Shown piece by piece: positions 47,925 through 59,603 of a stretch of DNA of 64,000 bases (within the stretch, counting starts at the first letter, position 1; each line of letters starts with the position of its first letter). Location of the stretch: assembly GCF_900177745.1 (NCBI RefSeq), contig NZ_FXAR01000004.1, positions 62,001-126,000 on the forward strand, given 5' to 3'. The stretch comes from Corynebacterium pollutisoli. GTDB lineage: Bacteria > Actinomycetota > Actinomycetes > Mycobacteriales > Mycobacteriaceae. Below the pieces are notes generated by a model. The model had not been told where the DNA came from. It searched no databases and was given only the letters and a program-made list of their open reading frames with translations. Made by a program: the position numbers and the translations under genes.

Positions 47925-48779
47925 GTGACTGCGATCAAACTTGACGGACAGCTGTATCGGAACGAGATCTTCGAGGATCTGGGCAAGCGCACCGCCGCGC
48001 TCAAGGAGAAGGGCATCGTGCCCGGCCTGGCGACGGTGCTGGTCGGCGACGACCCGGCCTCCCACTCGTATGTGAAGATGAAGCACCGCGACTGCGAGCA
48101 GATCGGCATCAACTCCATCCGTAAGGATCTGCCGGCCGACATCTCCCAGGAGGACCTGCTCGCCGTCATCGACGAGCTCAACAACGACGACGCCTGCACC
48201 GGCTACATCGTCCAGCTCCCGCTGCCGAAGCACCTCGACGAGAACGCCGTGCTCGCCGCCATCGACCCCGACAAGGACGCCGACGGCCTGCACCCGGTCA
48301 ACCTGGGCAAGCTCGTCCTCAACGAGCCCGCCCCGCTGCCGTGCACCCCGAACGGCTCCATCCACCTGCTGCGCCGCTTCGGCGTCGAACTCGACGGCGC
48401 GAAGGTCGTCGTCATCGGCCGTGGCGTCACCGTCGGCCGCCCCATCGGCCTCATGCTCACCCGCCGTTCCGAGAACTCCACCGTCACCCTGTGCCACACG
48501 GGCACGAAGGACCTGGCCGCGGAGACGAAGAACGCGGACGTCATCATCGCCGCCGCGGGCGTGCCGCACATGCTCACCGCCGACATGATCAAGCCGGGCG
48601 CCGCGGTGCTCGACGTCGGTGTCTCGCGTCTCGACGGCAAGCTCGCCGGCGACGTCCACCCGGATGTCTGGGAGGTCGCCGGTTTCGTCTCCCCGAACCC
48701 GGGTGGTGTCGGCCCGCTGACCCGCGCCTTCCTGGTGTCCAACGTCGTCGAGAGGGCGGAACTGCTCGCAGGTGAGTAG
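47925..48779 (+). CDS. folD: Methylene-THF dehydrogenase/cyclohydrolase FolD
   Basis: 284-aa bifunctional enzyme interconverting 5,10-methylene- and 10-formyl-tetrahydrofolate with NADP+. Catalytic lysine in [13 protein letters not shown], conserved [23 protein letters not shown], nucleotide-binding [13 protein letters not shown] and C-terminal [16 protein letters not shown] at 47925 after GAGGGG; the ATG 3 codons upstream is possible. Overlaps the next gene by 8 bp. Confidence 0.96.
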   Translation: MTAIKLDGQLYRNEIFEDLGKRTAALKEKGIVPGLATVLVGDDPASHSYVKMKHRDCEQIGINSIRKDLPADISQEDLLAVIDELNNDDACTGYIVQLPLPKHLDENAVLAAIDPDKDADGLHPVNLGKLVLNEPAPLPCTPNGSIHLLRRFGVELDGAKVVVIGRGVTVGRPIGLMLTRRSENSTVTLCHTGTKDLAAETKNADVIIAAAGVPHMLTADMIKPGAAVLDVGVSRLDGKLAGDVHPDVWEVAGFVSPNPGGVGPLTRAFLVSNVVERAELLAGE

Positions 48780-49092
48780 ACCGCTGGACAATCCCCACGA
48801 CCTGTCGGTGGCACCCTCGCGGCTGCCCCGCTGGGTGCAGTGGGGATTCCTCGGGTGGTTCGTGCTCGGGGTGATCGTGGCGAGTGTCTTCGCCCTCACC
48901 GAGCACTGGCGCCGCGCCACGTTCGTCCTCGGGGCCTCGCTGCTGTGGCTGGCCGTCGTGCGCTACACGTGCGACTCCCGCATCGTGGGCGTGTTCGCCG
49001 TGCGCTCCCGGCGTTTCGACGCCGCCTTCTGCACCGTCCTCGGGGGGACGATGGCGTTCCTGGCGGCGTCGGTGGACGCGCTGGGGTCCTAG
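48772..49092 (+). CDS. DUF3017 membrane protein
   Basis: 106-aa protein with three membrane helices ([53 protein letters not shown]). Matches the small actinobacterial family usually placed directly after folD. GTG start overlaps folD, so translation is coupled. Function unknown. Confidence 0.85.
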   Translation: MSRPLDNPHDLSVAPSRLPRWVQWGFLGWFVLGVIVASVFALTEHWRRATFVLGASLLWLAVVRYTCDSRIVGVFAVRSRRFDAAFCTVLGGTMAFLAASVDALGS

Positions 49093-49118
49093 TGCGGCGC
49101 AGGCCCGGCGAAAGATAC

Positions 49119-49158
49119 CTCGAAGGGGGGTCCGGGTGCCTCCGGACCCCCTTCGGAG
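49119..49158. terminator. Bidirectional terminator folD / metX
   Basis: Long stem CTCgaAGGGGG-TCCGG with CCGGA-CCCCCTTCGGAG; serves the plus-strand folD operon and the minus-strand metX. Confidence 0.8.
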
Positions 49159-49171
49159 TATGAAATGCCGC

Positions 49172-50308
49172 CTAGATGAGGTAGCCGTCGTCCTCGTGGT
49201 CGTCGTCGTTCAGCACGCTGAGGACGAAGAAGCGGCGGATGATGCGGTCCATCTGCCGGAACTCGGCGAGGAACGCGTCGTGGCCGACGGGGGAGGAGAT
49301 CCGGGCGATGCCCATGAGCTCCGGGATGTTGCGGGAGAGGTGCTCCTGCTGGTGGTACGGGTAGAGGATGTCGGTGTCGACGCCGACGATCATCGTCGGC
49401 ACCCGGCAGGCGCCGAGGGCCTTGTTGAGTCCGCCGCGGCCGCGGCCGATGTTGTGGCGGTTGAGGGACTCGGTGAGGACGACGTAGCTGCCGGCGTCGA
49501 AACGCTCGACCAGTTTCCTCCCGTGGTACTGCAGGTAGCTCTCCACGGCGAAGCGCTGCTCCGGGTCCCGGAACTCGCCGTGGGGGTTCTCCCCGTCCTG
49601 GCGGCCGGCACCGAAGCGCTCGTCGAGCTCCTGCTCGCCACGGTAGGTGAGGTGCGCGATGCGGCGGGCGGCGGCGAGGCCGGCGTCGGGGGAGGAGCCG
49701 GTGTCGTAGTAGTCGCCGCCCTGCCAGGCCGGGTCGCGTTCGATCGCGGAGATCTGCGCGGTCTGGATGCCGATCTGCCAGGCGCTCGCCCGGGCGGAGA
49801 CGGCGATGACGCACGAGGCGTTGAGCTTGTCCGGGTACATCAGCGCCCACTCGAGCGCGCGGGCACCGCCCATGGAACCGCCGAGGACGGCGTGGAAGCG
49901 GGAGACGCCGAGGGCGTCGAGAAGCATTTTTTCGGCGGAGACCTGGTCGCGGATGGAGATCGCCGGGAACCGCGAACCCCAGCGGCCGCCGTCCGGGTGC
50001 TCGGAGGCGGGGCCGGTGGAGCCCTGGCAGCCGCCGATGACGTTGGTGCACACGATGCACCAGGCGTCGGTGTCGAGCGCGCGGCCGGGGCCGAGGAGGT
50101 CGCCCCACCAGTCGGCGACGTTGGTGTCGCCGGTCAGGGCGTGCTCGATGAGCACGAGGTTGTTGGTGCCGTCCGGATCGCCCCGGAACTCGCCCCAGCG
50201 CCGGTAGGCGATGGTGGCGTCACGGACGACGCCGCCGGCCTCCGTGGGGAGGTCACCGATGCGGATCTGCGCGAGTTCGCCCTGCGGGGCCAGAGTGAGG
50301 TTAGCGAT
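49172..50308 (-). CDS. metX: Homoserine O-acetyltransferase, apparent ATC start
   Basis: 378-aa alpha/beta-hydrolase-fold enzyme making O-acetylhomoserine from acetyl-CoA for methionine synthesis. Nucleophile serine in VLGGSMGGARAL, Asp in GVDTDILYP, His in SPVGHDAFL. The conserved N-terminus ANLTLAPQGEL is present, but no ATG, GTG or TTG precedes it before the in-frame stop at 50317-50315; the codon in the expected place (50308-50306) is ATC, 9 bp after AGGAAGG. The first normal start, GTG at 50155, would delete about 50 conserved residues. Either a base error (ATG read as ATC) or a rare start. Lies downstream of metY in the met locus. Confidence 0.88.
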   Translation of the reverse strand: MANLTLAPQGELAQIRIGDLPTEAGGVVRDATIAYRRWGEFRGDPDGTNNLVLIEHALTGDTNVADWWGDLLGPGRALDTDAWCIVCTNVIGGCQGSTGPASEHPDGGRWGSRFPAISIRDQVSAEKMLLDALGVSRFHAVLGGSMGGARALEWALMYPDKLNASCVIAVSARASAWQIGIQTAQISAIERDPAWQGGDYYDTGSSPDAGLAAARRIAHLTYRGEQELDERFGAGRQDGENPHGEFRDPEQRFAVESYLQYHGRKLVERFDAGSYVVLTESLNRHNIGRGRGGLNKALGACRVPTMIVGVDTDILYPYHQQEHLSRNIPELMGIARISSPVGHDAFLAEFRQMDRIIRRFFVLSVLNDDDHEDDGYLI

Positions 50309-50405
50309 GGGAGGTCACCTTCCTGGTGCGCTGGGGGAAACGGCGGGCATCTTGTTGAAAGACTAGATATCCGTGCCCGCCCGCGCAAACAGCAAAGGCG
50401 CCAGA

Positions 50406-50436
50406 ATCCACGTCCCCGCAGTTCAAGGACGTGGAT
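50406..50436 (-). terminator. Hairpin between metY and metX
   Basis: Perfect 10-bp arms ATCCACGTCC/GGACGTGGAT with an 11-nt loop, 22 bp past the metY stop. No U-run, so it may be an attenuator rather than a full terminator. Confidence 0.5.
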
Positions 50437-50441
50437 ATATA

Positions 50442-50457
50442 TGGACCAAGCTGTCTT
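50442..50457. promoter_or_regulatory. McbR-like box upstream of metX
   Basis: TGGAC-N6-GTCTT, 8 of 10 fixed positions of TAGAC-N6-GTCTA, directly after the metY stop and about 135 bp before metX. Confidence 0.5.
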
Positions 50458-51780
50458 TTAGACGGCGTCGAGGGCGCGCTCGAGGTCGGCGATGATGTCG
50501 GTGACGGCCTCGATGCCCACCGACAGGCGGATCGTCTTCTGCGTCACCTGTGCCCGCGCCAGGCCCGCCTCATCCGACTGGGAGTGGGTGGTGGACGCCG
50601 GGTGTACGACCAGGGAGCGCACGTCGCCGACGTTCGCCAGGTTGGAGTGCAGCTGCAGCGAGTCGATGAAGCGCCACGCGTTCTCGCGGTCGTCGCCCGG
50701 GGCGTCGAGCTCGAAGGTGAACACGGAGCCGGTGTACTCCAGGCCCAGCTTCTCCTTGACGGCGCGGTAGGGGGAGTCGGCGGCGCCGGCGAAGTTCACC
50801 TTCGACACCTTCGGATGATTCCGCAGGAACTCCACCACCTGGACGGCGTTGGAGTTGTGGCGCTCGATGCGCAGCGGCAGGGTGTCCAGGCCCTGCAGCG
50901 TCACCCACGCGTTGAAGGGGCTTATCGACGCCCCCGTGTCACGCAGCAGGCCCACCCGCGCCTTGAGACCGTAGGCGGCCGGGCCGAGGTCGGCGTACTT
51001 CAGGCCGTGGTAGGCCGCGTCCGGGGTGACGAACTGCTCGTGGACCGGCTGGCCGTCGCGCTCGACGGCCCAGTCGAAGGAACCGCCGTCGACGAGGATG
51101 CCGCCCAGGGCGGAGCCGTTGCCGGTGTAGAACTTGGTCAGCGATGCGACGACGACGTCGGCACCCAGCTCCAGCGGGCGGACCAGGGCGGCGGTGGCGA
51201 TGGTGTTGTCCACGATGAGCGGGACGTGGTTGCGGTGGGCGACCTCGGCGACGGCCGGGATGTCGAGGATGTCGGCGGCCGGGTTGCCGAAGGTCTCGCC
51301 GTAGAAGGCCTTCGTGTTCGGCTGCACGGCGGCCTGCCAGGACTCCGGGTCATCCGGATTCTCGACGAAGGTGACCTCGATGCCCAGGCGCTTCAGGGTG
51401 ACCTGGAAGAGGGTCTCGGTGCCGCCGTAGAGGTGCGGGGAGGTGACGATGTGGTCGCCCGCGCCCGCGACGTTGAGGATCGCGGCGGTCTCCGCGGCCT
51501 GGCCGGAGGCGAAGGCCACGGCGTGGACACCACCCTCGAGGGAGGCGATGCGGTTCTCCAGGGCCTCCACCGTCGGGTTCGTCAGGCGGGTGTACACCGG
51601 GCCGAGGTCCTCCAGTGCGAAACGCTGCTTCGCGTGTTCGGCGGAGTCGAAGACGTAGGAGGTGGTGAGGTGGATCGGCTGGTTGCGGGAGTTGTTGTCC
51701 GAGTCCAGGGTGGAACCGGCGTGGATGGAGCGGGTGGCGAAGTCCCACTGGGCGGCTGCGGAGTTGTCGTATTTAGTCAT
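50458..51780 (-). CDS. metY: O-acetylhomoserine sulfhydrylase
   Basis: 440-aa PLP enzyme converting O-acetylhomoserine and sulfide to homocysteine. Cys/Met-metabolism signature: AFASGQAAETAAILNVAGAG, PHLYGGTETLFQ, VDNTIATAALVRPLELGAD, and the PLP lysine in ASLTKFYTGNG. ATG at 51780 (MTKYDNSAAAQWDF). Two McbR-like boxes lie 34-117 bp upstream. One exact copy of the 13-mer sits in the coding sequence. Confidence 0.96.
   Translation of the reverse strand: MTKYDNSAAAQWDFATRSIHAGSTLDSDNNSRNQPIHLTTSYVFDSAEHAKQRFALEDLGPVYTRLTNPTVEALENRIASLEGGVHAVAFASGQAAETAAILNVAGAGDHIVTSPHLYGGTETLFQVTLKRLGIEVTFVENPDDPESWQAAVQPNTKAFYGETFGNPAADILDIPAVAEVAHRNHVPLIVDNTIATAALVRPLELGADVVVASLTKFYTGNGSALGGILVDGGSFDWAVERDGQPVHEQFVTPDAAYHGLKYADLGPAAYGLKARVGLLRDTGASISPFNAWVTLQGLDTLPLRIERHNSNAVQVVEFLRNHPKVSKVNFAGAADSPYRAVKEKLGLEYTGSVFTFELDAPGDDRENAWRFIDSLQLHSNLANVGDVRSLVVHPASTTHSQSDEAGLARAQVTQKTIRLSVGIEAVTDIIADLERALDAV
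50920..50932 (-). repeat. 13-mer, copy 8 (inside metY)
   Basis: Exact GCTTATCGACGCC; on the coding strand it reads ASIS, a third phase compared with the LIDA and VDK copies. Confidence 0.9.
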
Positions 51781-51813
51781 GCGCGGAAGAGTAGAACGGA
51801 TTCGCCCTGGAAG

Positions 51814-51829
51814 TAAACCGAGTGGTCTG
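51814..51829. promoter_or_regulatory. McbR-like box 1 before metY
   Basis: TAAAC-N6-GTCTG, 8 of 10 fixed positions; 34 bp upstream of the metY ATG. Confidence 0.5.
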
Positions 51830-51881
51830 TGGCAGGGATGTTTCCGCTGCTGAGTTGCGTTGAATAAAAATAATCCACCGC

Positions 51882-51897
51882 TAGACCAAGTGGTCCA
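51882..51897. promoter_or_regulatory. McbR-like box 2 before metY
   Basis: TAGAC-N6-GTCCA, 9 of 10 fixed positions. It shares 12 of 14 bases with box 1 (TA-A/G-ACC...AGTGGTC), so two related operators flank the likely promoter. Confidence 0.65.
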
Positions 51898-51919
51898 CTC
51901 CAGGGGGTGTGGTGAGGGG

Positions 51920-51968
51920 GACGACAACACCGCCCTGGCCCGGAAATCCGGGCCAGGGCGGCGTCGTC
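51920..51968 (-). terminator. Terminator of icd
   Basis: GACGAC plus a perfect 15-bp stem (51930-51944 with 51947-51961) and closing GTCGTC. On the minus strand it is just beyond the icd stop. Confidence 0.85.
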
Positions 51969-51986
51969 AAGCGGCGGAAGCGGAGG

Positions 51987-54245
<2,259 letters not shown>

Positions 54246-54301
54246 CTAAGGATACCTGCCTGTACCTAACCACTGCCACCGTCGGGGATATGGTGGTCCC
54301 T

Positions 54302-55210
54302 ATGAGTCTGACCATCACCTCCGTCAACGTCAATGGAATCCGCGCCGCCGTGAAGCAGCGGAACGAGGACAATCCGGGCATGCTCGCCTGGCTCGCGGAG
54401 TCCTCCGCTGACGTGGTGCTGCTCCAGGAGGTGCGCGCCACCGTCGAGGAGTCGATCAAGGCCCTCCAACCCGCCCTCGACGCGGGCTGGCACTACGTCG
54501 GCGCTCCGGCGGCCGCCCGGGGCCGGGCGGGGGTGGGCATCCTCTCCCGCGCCCCGCTTGACGACGTCCGCGTCGGCGTCGGTTCCTTCCTCGATTCCGG
54601 TCGCTGGATCGAGGGCACCTACGAGGGCGTCCGGGTGGCCTCCCTCTACCTGCCGAGCGGCTCGGCGGGTTCCGCCAAGCAGGACGAGAAGTACGCCTTC
54701 CTCGACGAGTTCGGCCCCTACCTCGACACCCTCGCGGCCGAGTACCCGGACATGGTCATCGGTGGTGACTGGAACATCTGCCACCGCCGGGAAGACCTGA
54801 AGAACTGGAAGGGCAACATGAAGAAGTCCGGCTTCCTCGCCGACGAGCGGGCCTTCATGGACTCGGTGTTCGGGTCCTTCCCGGACGACGCCCCGCAGGA
54901 CAAGCCCGGACTGGGGGAGTACTTCGGAGTGGTCGACTACGCAGGGCGTACCATCCGAGGTGCGGCCACCGAACCGAGGTGGTTCGACGTGGCCCGTCGC
55001 CTCCAGCCGGAGGGGGATGGACCGTACACCTGGTGGACCTACCGCGGGCAGGCCTTCAACAACAACGCCGGCTGGCGCATCGACTACCAGGCGGCCACGC
55101 AGAGCATGCTCCACCGGGCCGAGCGCAGCTGGGTTGACCGCGCACCCACCGTGGAGACCCGCTGGTCCGATCATTCCCCCCTGAATGTAACCTACTCCAC
55201 CGACTCCTAG
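54302..55210 (+). CDS. xth: Exodeoxyribonuclease III
   Basis: 302-aa EEP-fold nuclease for AP-site incision and 3'-end trimming in base excision repair. Motifs VNVNGIRAAV, LLQEVRA, SLYLPSG, GGDWNICH and ETRWSDHSPL contain the metal ligands and catalytic Asp/His. ATG at 54302; in-frame GTGs just upstream are less likely. Followed after 7 bp by a membrane-protein gene. Confidence 0.93.
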   Translation: MSLTITSVNVNGIRAAVKQRNEDNPGMLAWLAESSADVVLLQEVRATVEESIKALQPALDAGWHYVGAPAAARGRAGVGILSRAPLDDVRVGVGSFLDSGRWIEGTYEGVRVASLYLPSGSAGSAKQDEKYAFLDEFGPYLDTLAAEYPDMVIGGDWNICHRREDLKNWKGNMKKSGFLADERAFMDSVFGSFPDDAPQDKPGLGEYFGVVDYAGRTIRGAATEPRWFDVARRLQPEGDGPYTWWTYRGQAFNNNAGWRIDYQAATQSMLHRAERSWVDRAPTVETRWSDHSPLNVTYSTDS

Positions 55211-55217
55211 GACGCCC

Positions 55218-56048
55218 ATGGATGCCGTCGATACCGCGCAGCTGCTCGTCGTCACCTTCGTCATCGGCATCACCGCCGAGGCCATCACCGCCGCCCTGGC
55301 CGCCGGCAAGCAGAAGATGGATCTCTTCGGCGTCGTGGCACTCGCCGCGCTCACCGCGCTCGGCGGCGGCACCATCCGCGACATGGTGCTCGACACCTAC
55401 CCCCTGACGTGGGTGGAGCAGCCGATCTACCTCATCATCGTGGTCGTCACCGCGCTGGTGACCGTGTCGTTGTCCTTCCTCATGCACCACTTCCGGAAGG
55501 TGTTCCTGCTCGCCGACGCCGTCGGCCTGGCCACCTTCTCCGTCATCGGCACCCAGATGGCCCTGGGGCTCGGGCACGGCTTCGTCATCGCCTGCGTGGC
55601 GTCGGTGGTCAACGGTGTGTCCGGCGGCGTCCTCCGTGACCTCATGAGCGACCGCGTGCCGCTGGTGTTCTCCAAGGAGCTCTACGCCACCATCTCCATC
55701 TTCGTCACCTGCATCTACATGGGGCTGCTGCAGATCGGAGTGGGGGAGAACTGGACCATCGTCATCACACTCGTCGCGGCCTTCGTCATCCGCGTCATCG
55801 CCATGTACTTCGGGCTCTCCCTGCCGGTGTTCGAGTACCAGACGGAGGGGGCGTCGAAGAACCCCCGGTCCTCCCTGCACTACCAGTCCACCCGCCGCAG
55901 CCTGCGTCGGTCCCGCAACCACGTCAGCTTCGACATCTCCCGCTATACCCTGCTGGGGAAGAAGCGGGCGAAGGGCCAGAAGAAGCAGCGTTGGGCGCTG
56001 CCGGAGGACGAGGAAGGCCCGGATCCGCAGGACAGCCCCCGGGCCTAA
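55218..56048 (+). CDS. UPF0126/TRIC-type membrane protein
   Basis: 276-aa protein with seven membrane helices in two repeats, each with the family signature (GGGTIRDMVL and GGVLRDLMSD). Members of this fold are trimeric cation channels; a glycine transporter role was also suggested for some bacterial members. A basic, Arg/Lys-rich 70-residue tail follows the membrane part. It may share a transcript with xth. Confidence 0.82.
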   Translation: MDAVDTAQLLVVTFVIGITAEAITAALAAGKQKMDLFGVVALAALTALGGGTIRDMVLDTYPLTWVEQPIYLIIVVVTALVTVSLSFLMHHFRKVFLLADAVGLATFSVIGTQMALGLGHGFVIACVASVVNGVSGGVLRDLMSDRVPLVFSKELYATISIFVTCIYMGLLQIGVGENWTIVITLVAAFVIRVIAMYFGLSLPVFEYQTEGASKNPRSSLHYQSTRRSLRRSRNHVSFDISRYTLLGKKRAKGQKKQRWALPEDEEGPDPQDSPRA

Positions 56049-56104
56049 CCCCGGGTGCTACAGTGTTGCACGACTGTCGAACTTTCAAGAGAAGTGGAAC
56101 TCAC

Positions 56105-56293
56105 ATGCGCGCTCTCATTTACCTGGTCCTCGGTGCCGTCATCCTCGCCGCAGGCATCTTCTGGTACATGGCCGTCGGTTTCTCCGTCATGGCCATCATC
56201 GCCGCTCTCGTCATGGGTGCCGGCGGCGCCCTCATGACGGCCGGCATTGCCGACGCCCTGGACAAGCACAGCCCCACCTCCCGCAAGCTCTGA
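56105..56293 (+). CDS. Small two-helix membrane protein
   Basis: 62-aa protein with two helices (LIYLVLGAVILAAGIFWYM and VMAIIAALVMGAGGALMTA) and a polar tail. The ATG follows GAGAAGTGG. No family recognised. A terminator with the 13-mer in its stem follows after 17 bp. Confidence 0.7.
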   Translation: MRALIYLVLGAVILAAGIFWYMAVGFSVMAIIAALVMGAGGALMTAGIADALDKHSPTSRKL

Positions 56294-56309
56294 GCGGATT
56301 CCGTGGGGA

Positions 56310-57406
<1,097 letters not shown>

Positions 57407-57529
57407 CCGGCCCGGGGCGGGTGCCCACAGGTAACGGTTCAGCCGCAGCAGGTGCACTGCGCCACGATTTTCCCTACCGTTGAAGTCATATCAACACTGT
57501 GATGGTTTCAACGTTATCGAGGAGATCCC

Positions 57530-58609
57530 GTGGCTACGAGCACACATTCCGACCAGCGGTACACCGACGAGTTCGGCATTGAACGGGTCCGCGACGACGA
57601 GCCGGGCGCCGTCGACAAGGTGCGGGACAGATCCGAAGCGGTCGACCACCTCATGCGCATGCAGGACCGTTACTCCTCCATGGGCGGCAACCAGTACTCC
57701 GCCGGCATCACCTACTTCTCGGTGCTGGCGATCTTCCCCATCCTCATGCTCGTGGTCGCGGGTATCGCCACCTTCCTGGCGAACCGCCCCGAGGTGCTCT
57801 CCCAGGTGCAGGAGCAGATCGCCGGCTCCGTCGACGGTGAGGTGGGCACCCTCCTCAACGACATCCTCGAGACCGCCATCGAGCAGCGTGGTGCCGTCGC
57901 CGGCATCGGTGCGCTGACCGCCCTGTGGTCCGGGCTCGGGTGGATGAACAACCTCCGCTACGGCGTGTCCAAGATGTGGAAGGTCGACCCGACGGCGGTG
58001 GGCAACTTCGTCAAGAACAAGGCCTCCGACCTGCTCGGCCTCATCGGCCTGCTGCTCGCCCTCGTCCTCGCGTTCGCCATCACCGCGATCTTCAACTCGG
58101 GGCTGACCACCTACGTCCTCGAGTTCTTCGGCCTCGGCGACGTCCCGGGTATCCGCTTCGTCACGTTCCTCGTCTCCATCGTCGTCGGTGTCCTGGCGAA
58201 CTTCCTCGTCATGGCGTGGTTCGTGTTCTACCTGCCGCGCACCAAGGTGCCGCGCCGTTCCGGCCTGCAGGCGGCGCTCATCGGCGCCATCGCCTTCGAG
58301 GTGATCAAGCAGCTCGGTTCGCTGTTCGCCTCGAACGCCCTGTCCAACCCGGCGGGTGCGACCTTCGGCCCGATCATCGGTCTCATGGTCCTGCTCTACC
58401 TGGTGTGGCGCCTGGTGCTCTACGTGTCCGCCTGGGCGGCGACCTCCGAGGAGTCCATGGCACAGGCCCAGATGCCGGCCCCGGAGCCGGCCGTCATCCG
58501 CGTGCGCCAGGAGGTCAACCGGGGACCGGGGGCCGGCACCGCCGCCGGCCTGGGTGCGGCGGCCGCGGCGATCGGTGCCGGTGCCATCGCCCTGCTGCGT
58601 CGGAAGTAG
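57530..58609 (+). CDS. yhjD: YhjD/YihY-family membrane protein
   Basis: 359-aa inner-membrane protein with six helices of the BrkB/YihY family. Seen: an amphipathic N-terminus, GGNQYSAGITYFSVLAIFPILM, and RSGLQAALIGAIAFEVIKQLGS (shown in part). A cytoplasmic Pro/Ala tail ends in another hydrophobic stretch, GAAAAAIGAGAIALLRRK. GTG start after GGAG. Sometimes linked to lipid export in other bacteria; not shown here. Confidence 0.82.
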   Translation: MATSTHSDQRYTDEFGIERVRDDEPGAVDKVRDRSEAVDHLMRMQDRYSSMGGNQYSAGITYFSVLAIFPILMLVVAGIATFLANRPEVLSQVQEQIAGSVDGEVGTLLNDILETAIEQRGAVAGIGALTALWSGLGWMNNLRYGVSKMWKVDPTAVGNFVKNKASDLLGLIGLLLALVLAFAITAIFNSGLTTYVLEFFGLGDVPGIRFVTFLVSIVVGVLANFLVMAWFVFYLPRTKVPRRSGLQAALIGAIAFEVIKQLGSLFASNALSNPAGATFGPIIGLMVLLYLVWRLVLYVSAWAATSEESMAQAQMPAPEPAVIRVRQEVNRGPGAGTAAGLGAAAAAIGAGAIALLRRK

Positions 58610-58718
58610 ACCTTCCGGTCATCAGGGTCAGGATCAGGGCTTCACCCGATGTGGTGGGGCCCTTCCCTTTTCTATCCTGGGCCTAACAAGAGACAACACA
58701 CAGGATAAAGTGACCGTC

Positions 58719-59603
58719 ATGAACTCGATGCCCAACCTCTACGAGATCCACAACCTCGACCGTTCCGCCTCCTCCGAGGACCTCGGCTACGCACTGGTCC
58801 AACGCGACCTGGAGATGGAGCAGCAGTTCATCTCCGAGACCGATGATCGTCGTCGCCGGCTGCAGACGGCTTTCGCCGTGCTCGCCGACGACCAGCGTCG
58901 CGCCACCTATGACGATGCGCTCAACGCCTCCCTCCGGATGTCGTGGAGCGACCTGGAACACCTGGGCAACTTCGGCACGTTCCCCGACGCCAGCCTGCGC
59001 CCCGAGCCGTACCCGGAGCCGCAGCAGCAGCCGGGGGCGAACGCGTACAACTACCCGACCTACACGCCGGATTCCCCGCAGTCGGGCCCGGTGGGCAACC
59101 CCTTCGGACACCCGTCCCCCTACACCGCGTCGGTACCGGCCCCGCAGGGCTACGGTATGACCGGTGCCGTGCCGGGGGCCTACGTCGACCGCCCCTCGGC
59201 CCTCAAGCGCCTGGGCCTGCTCATCATCGACGGACTGGCCTTCTCCCTGGTGGCCAGCGTCGTGCTCGTCGGCATGGACACCGAGGCCGCACTCGGGGCC
59301 ATGCTCTACGCCCTCCTCGGCGCCGCATGGTTCGTGGGCTTCGAGGTTCTCACCGGTGCCTCCCCGGCGAAGCACCTGTTCGGCTACGAGGTCCGGGACC
59401 GGGAGACCGGTGACAAGCTCAGCTGGGAGCAGTCGGCGAAGCGCCAGTGGTGGCGCCTCATCAACATCGTCCCGGGCATCGGTTCGCTCATCAGCTTCTT
59501 CGGCATGATCGCCATCGGCATGTCCATCAAGCAGGACAACGGCTTCATCGGTTCCCACGACCGCTGGGCCGGCGCCGAGGTCGCCCGGAAGTCCGGACGC
59601 TGA
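58719..59603 (+). CDS. RDD-family membrane protein with degenerate J-like N-terminus
   Basis: 294-aa protein. The first about 65 residues resemble a DnaJ J-domain without its HPD tripeptide (LYEIHNLDRSASSEDLGYAL, then FAVLADDQRRATYDDAL). A Pro/Gln/Tyr-rich linker follows, then an RDD domain with three helices (RLGLLIIDGLAFSLVASVVL, shown in part; SPAKHLFGYEVRD). Start: ATG 58719 or GTG 58710, in the same frame. The last 59 bp overlap the convergent carboxypeptidase gene. Confidence 0.8.
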   Translation: MNSMPNLYEIHNLDRSASSEDLGYALVQRDLEMEQQFISETDDRRRRLQTAFAVLADDQRRATYDDALNASLRMSWSDLEHLGNFGTFPDASLRPEPYPEPQQQPGANAYNYPTYTPDSPQSGPVGNPFGHPSPYTASVPAPQGYGMTGAVPGAYVDRPSALKRLGLLIIDGLAFSLVASVVLVGMDTEAALGAMLYALLGAAWFVGFEVLTGASPAKHLFGYEVRDRETGDKLSWEQSAKRQWWRLINIVPGIGSLISFFGMIAIGMSIKQDNGFIGSHDRWAGAEVARKSGR

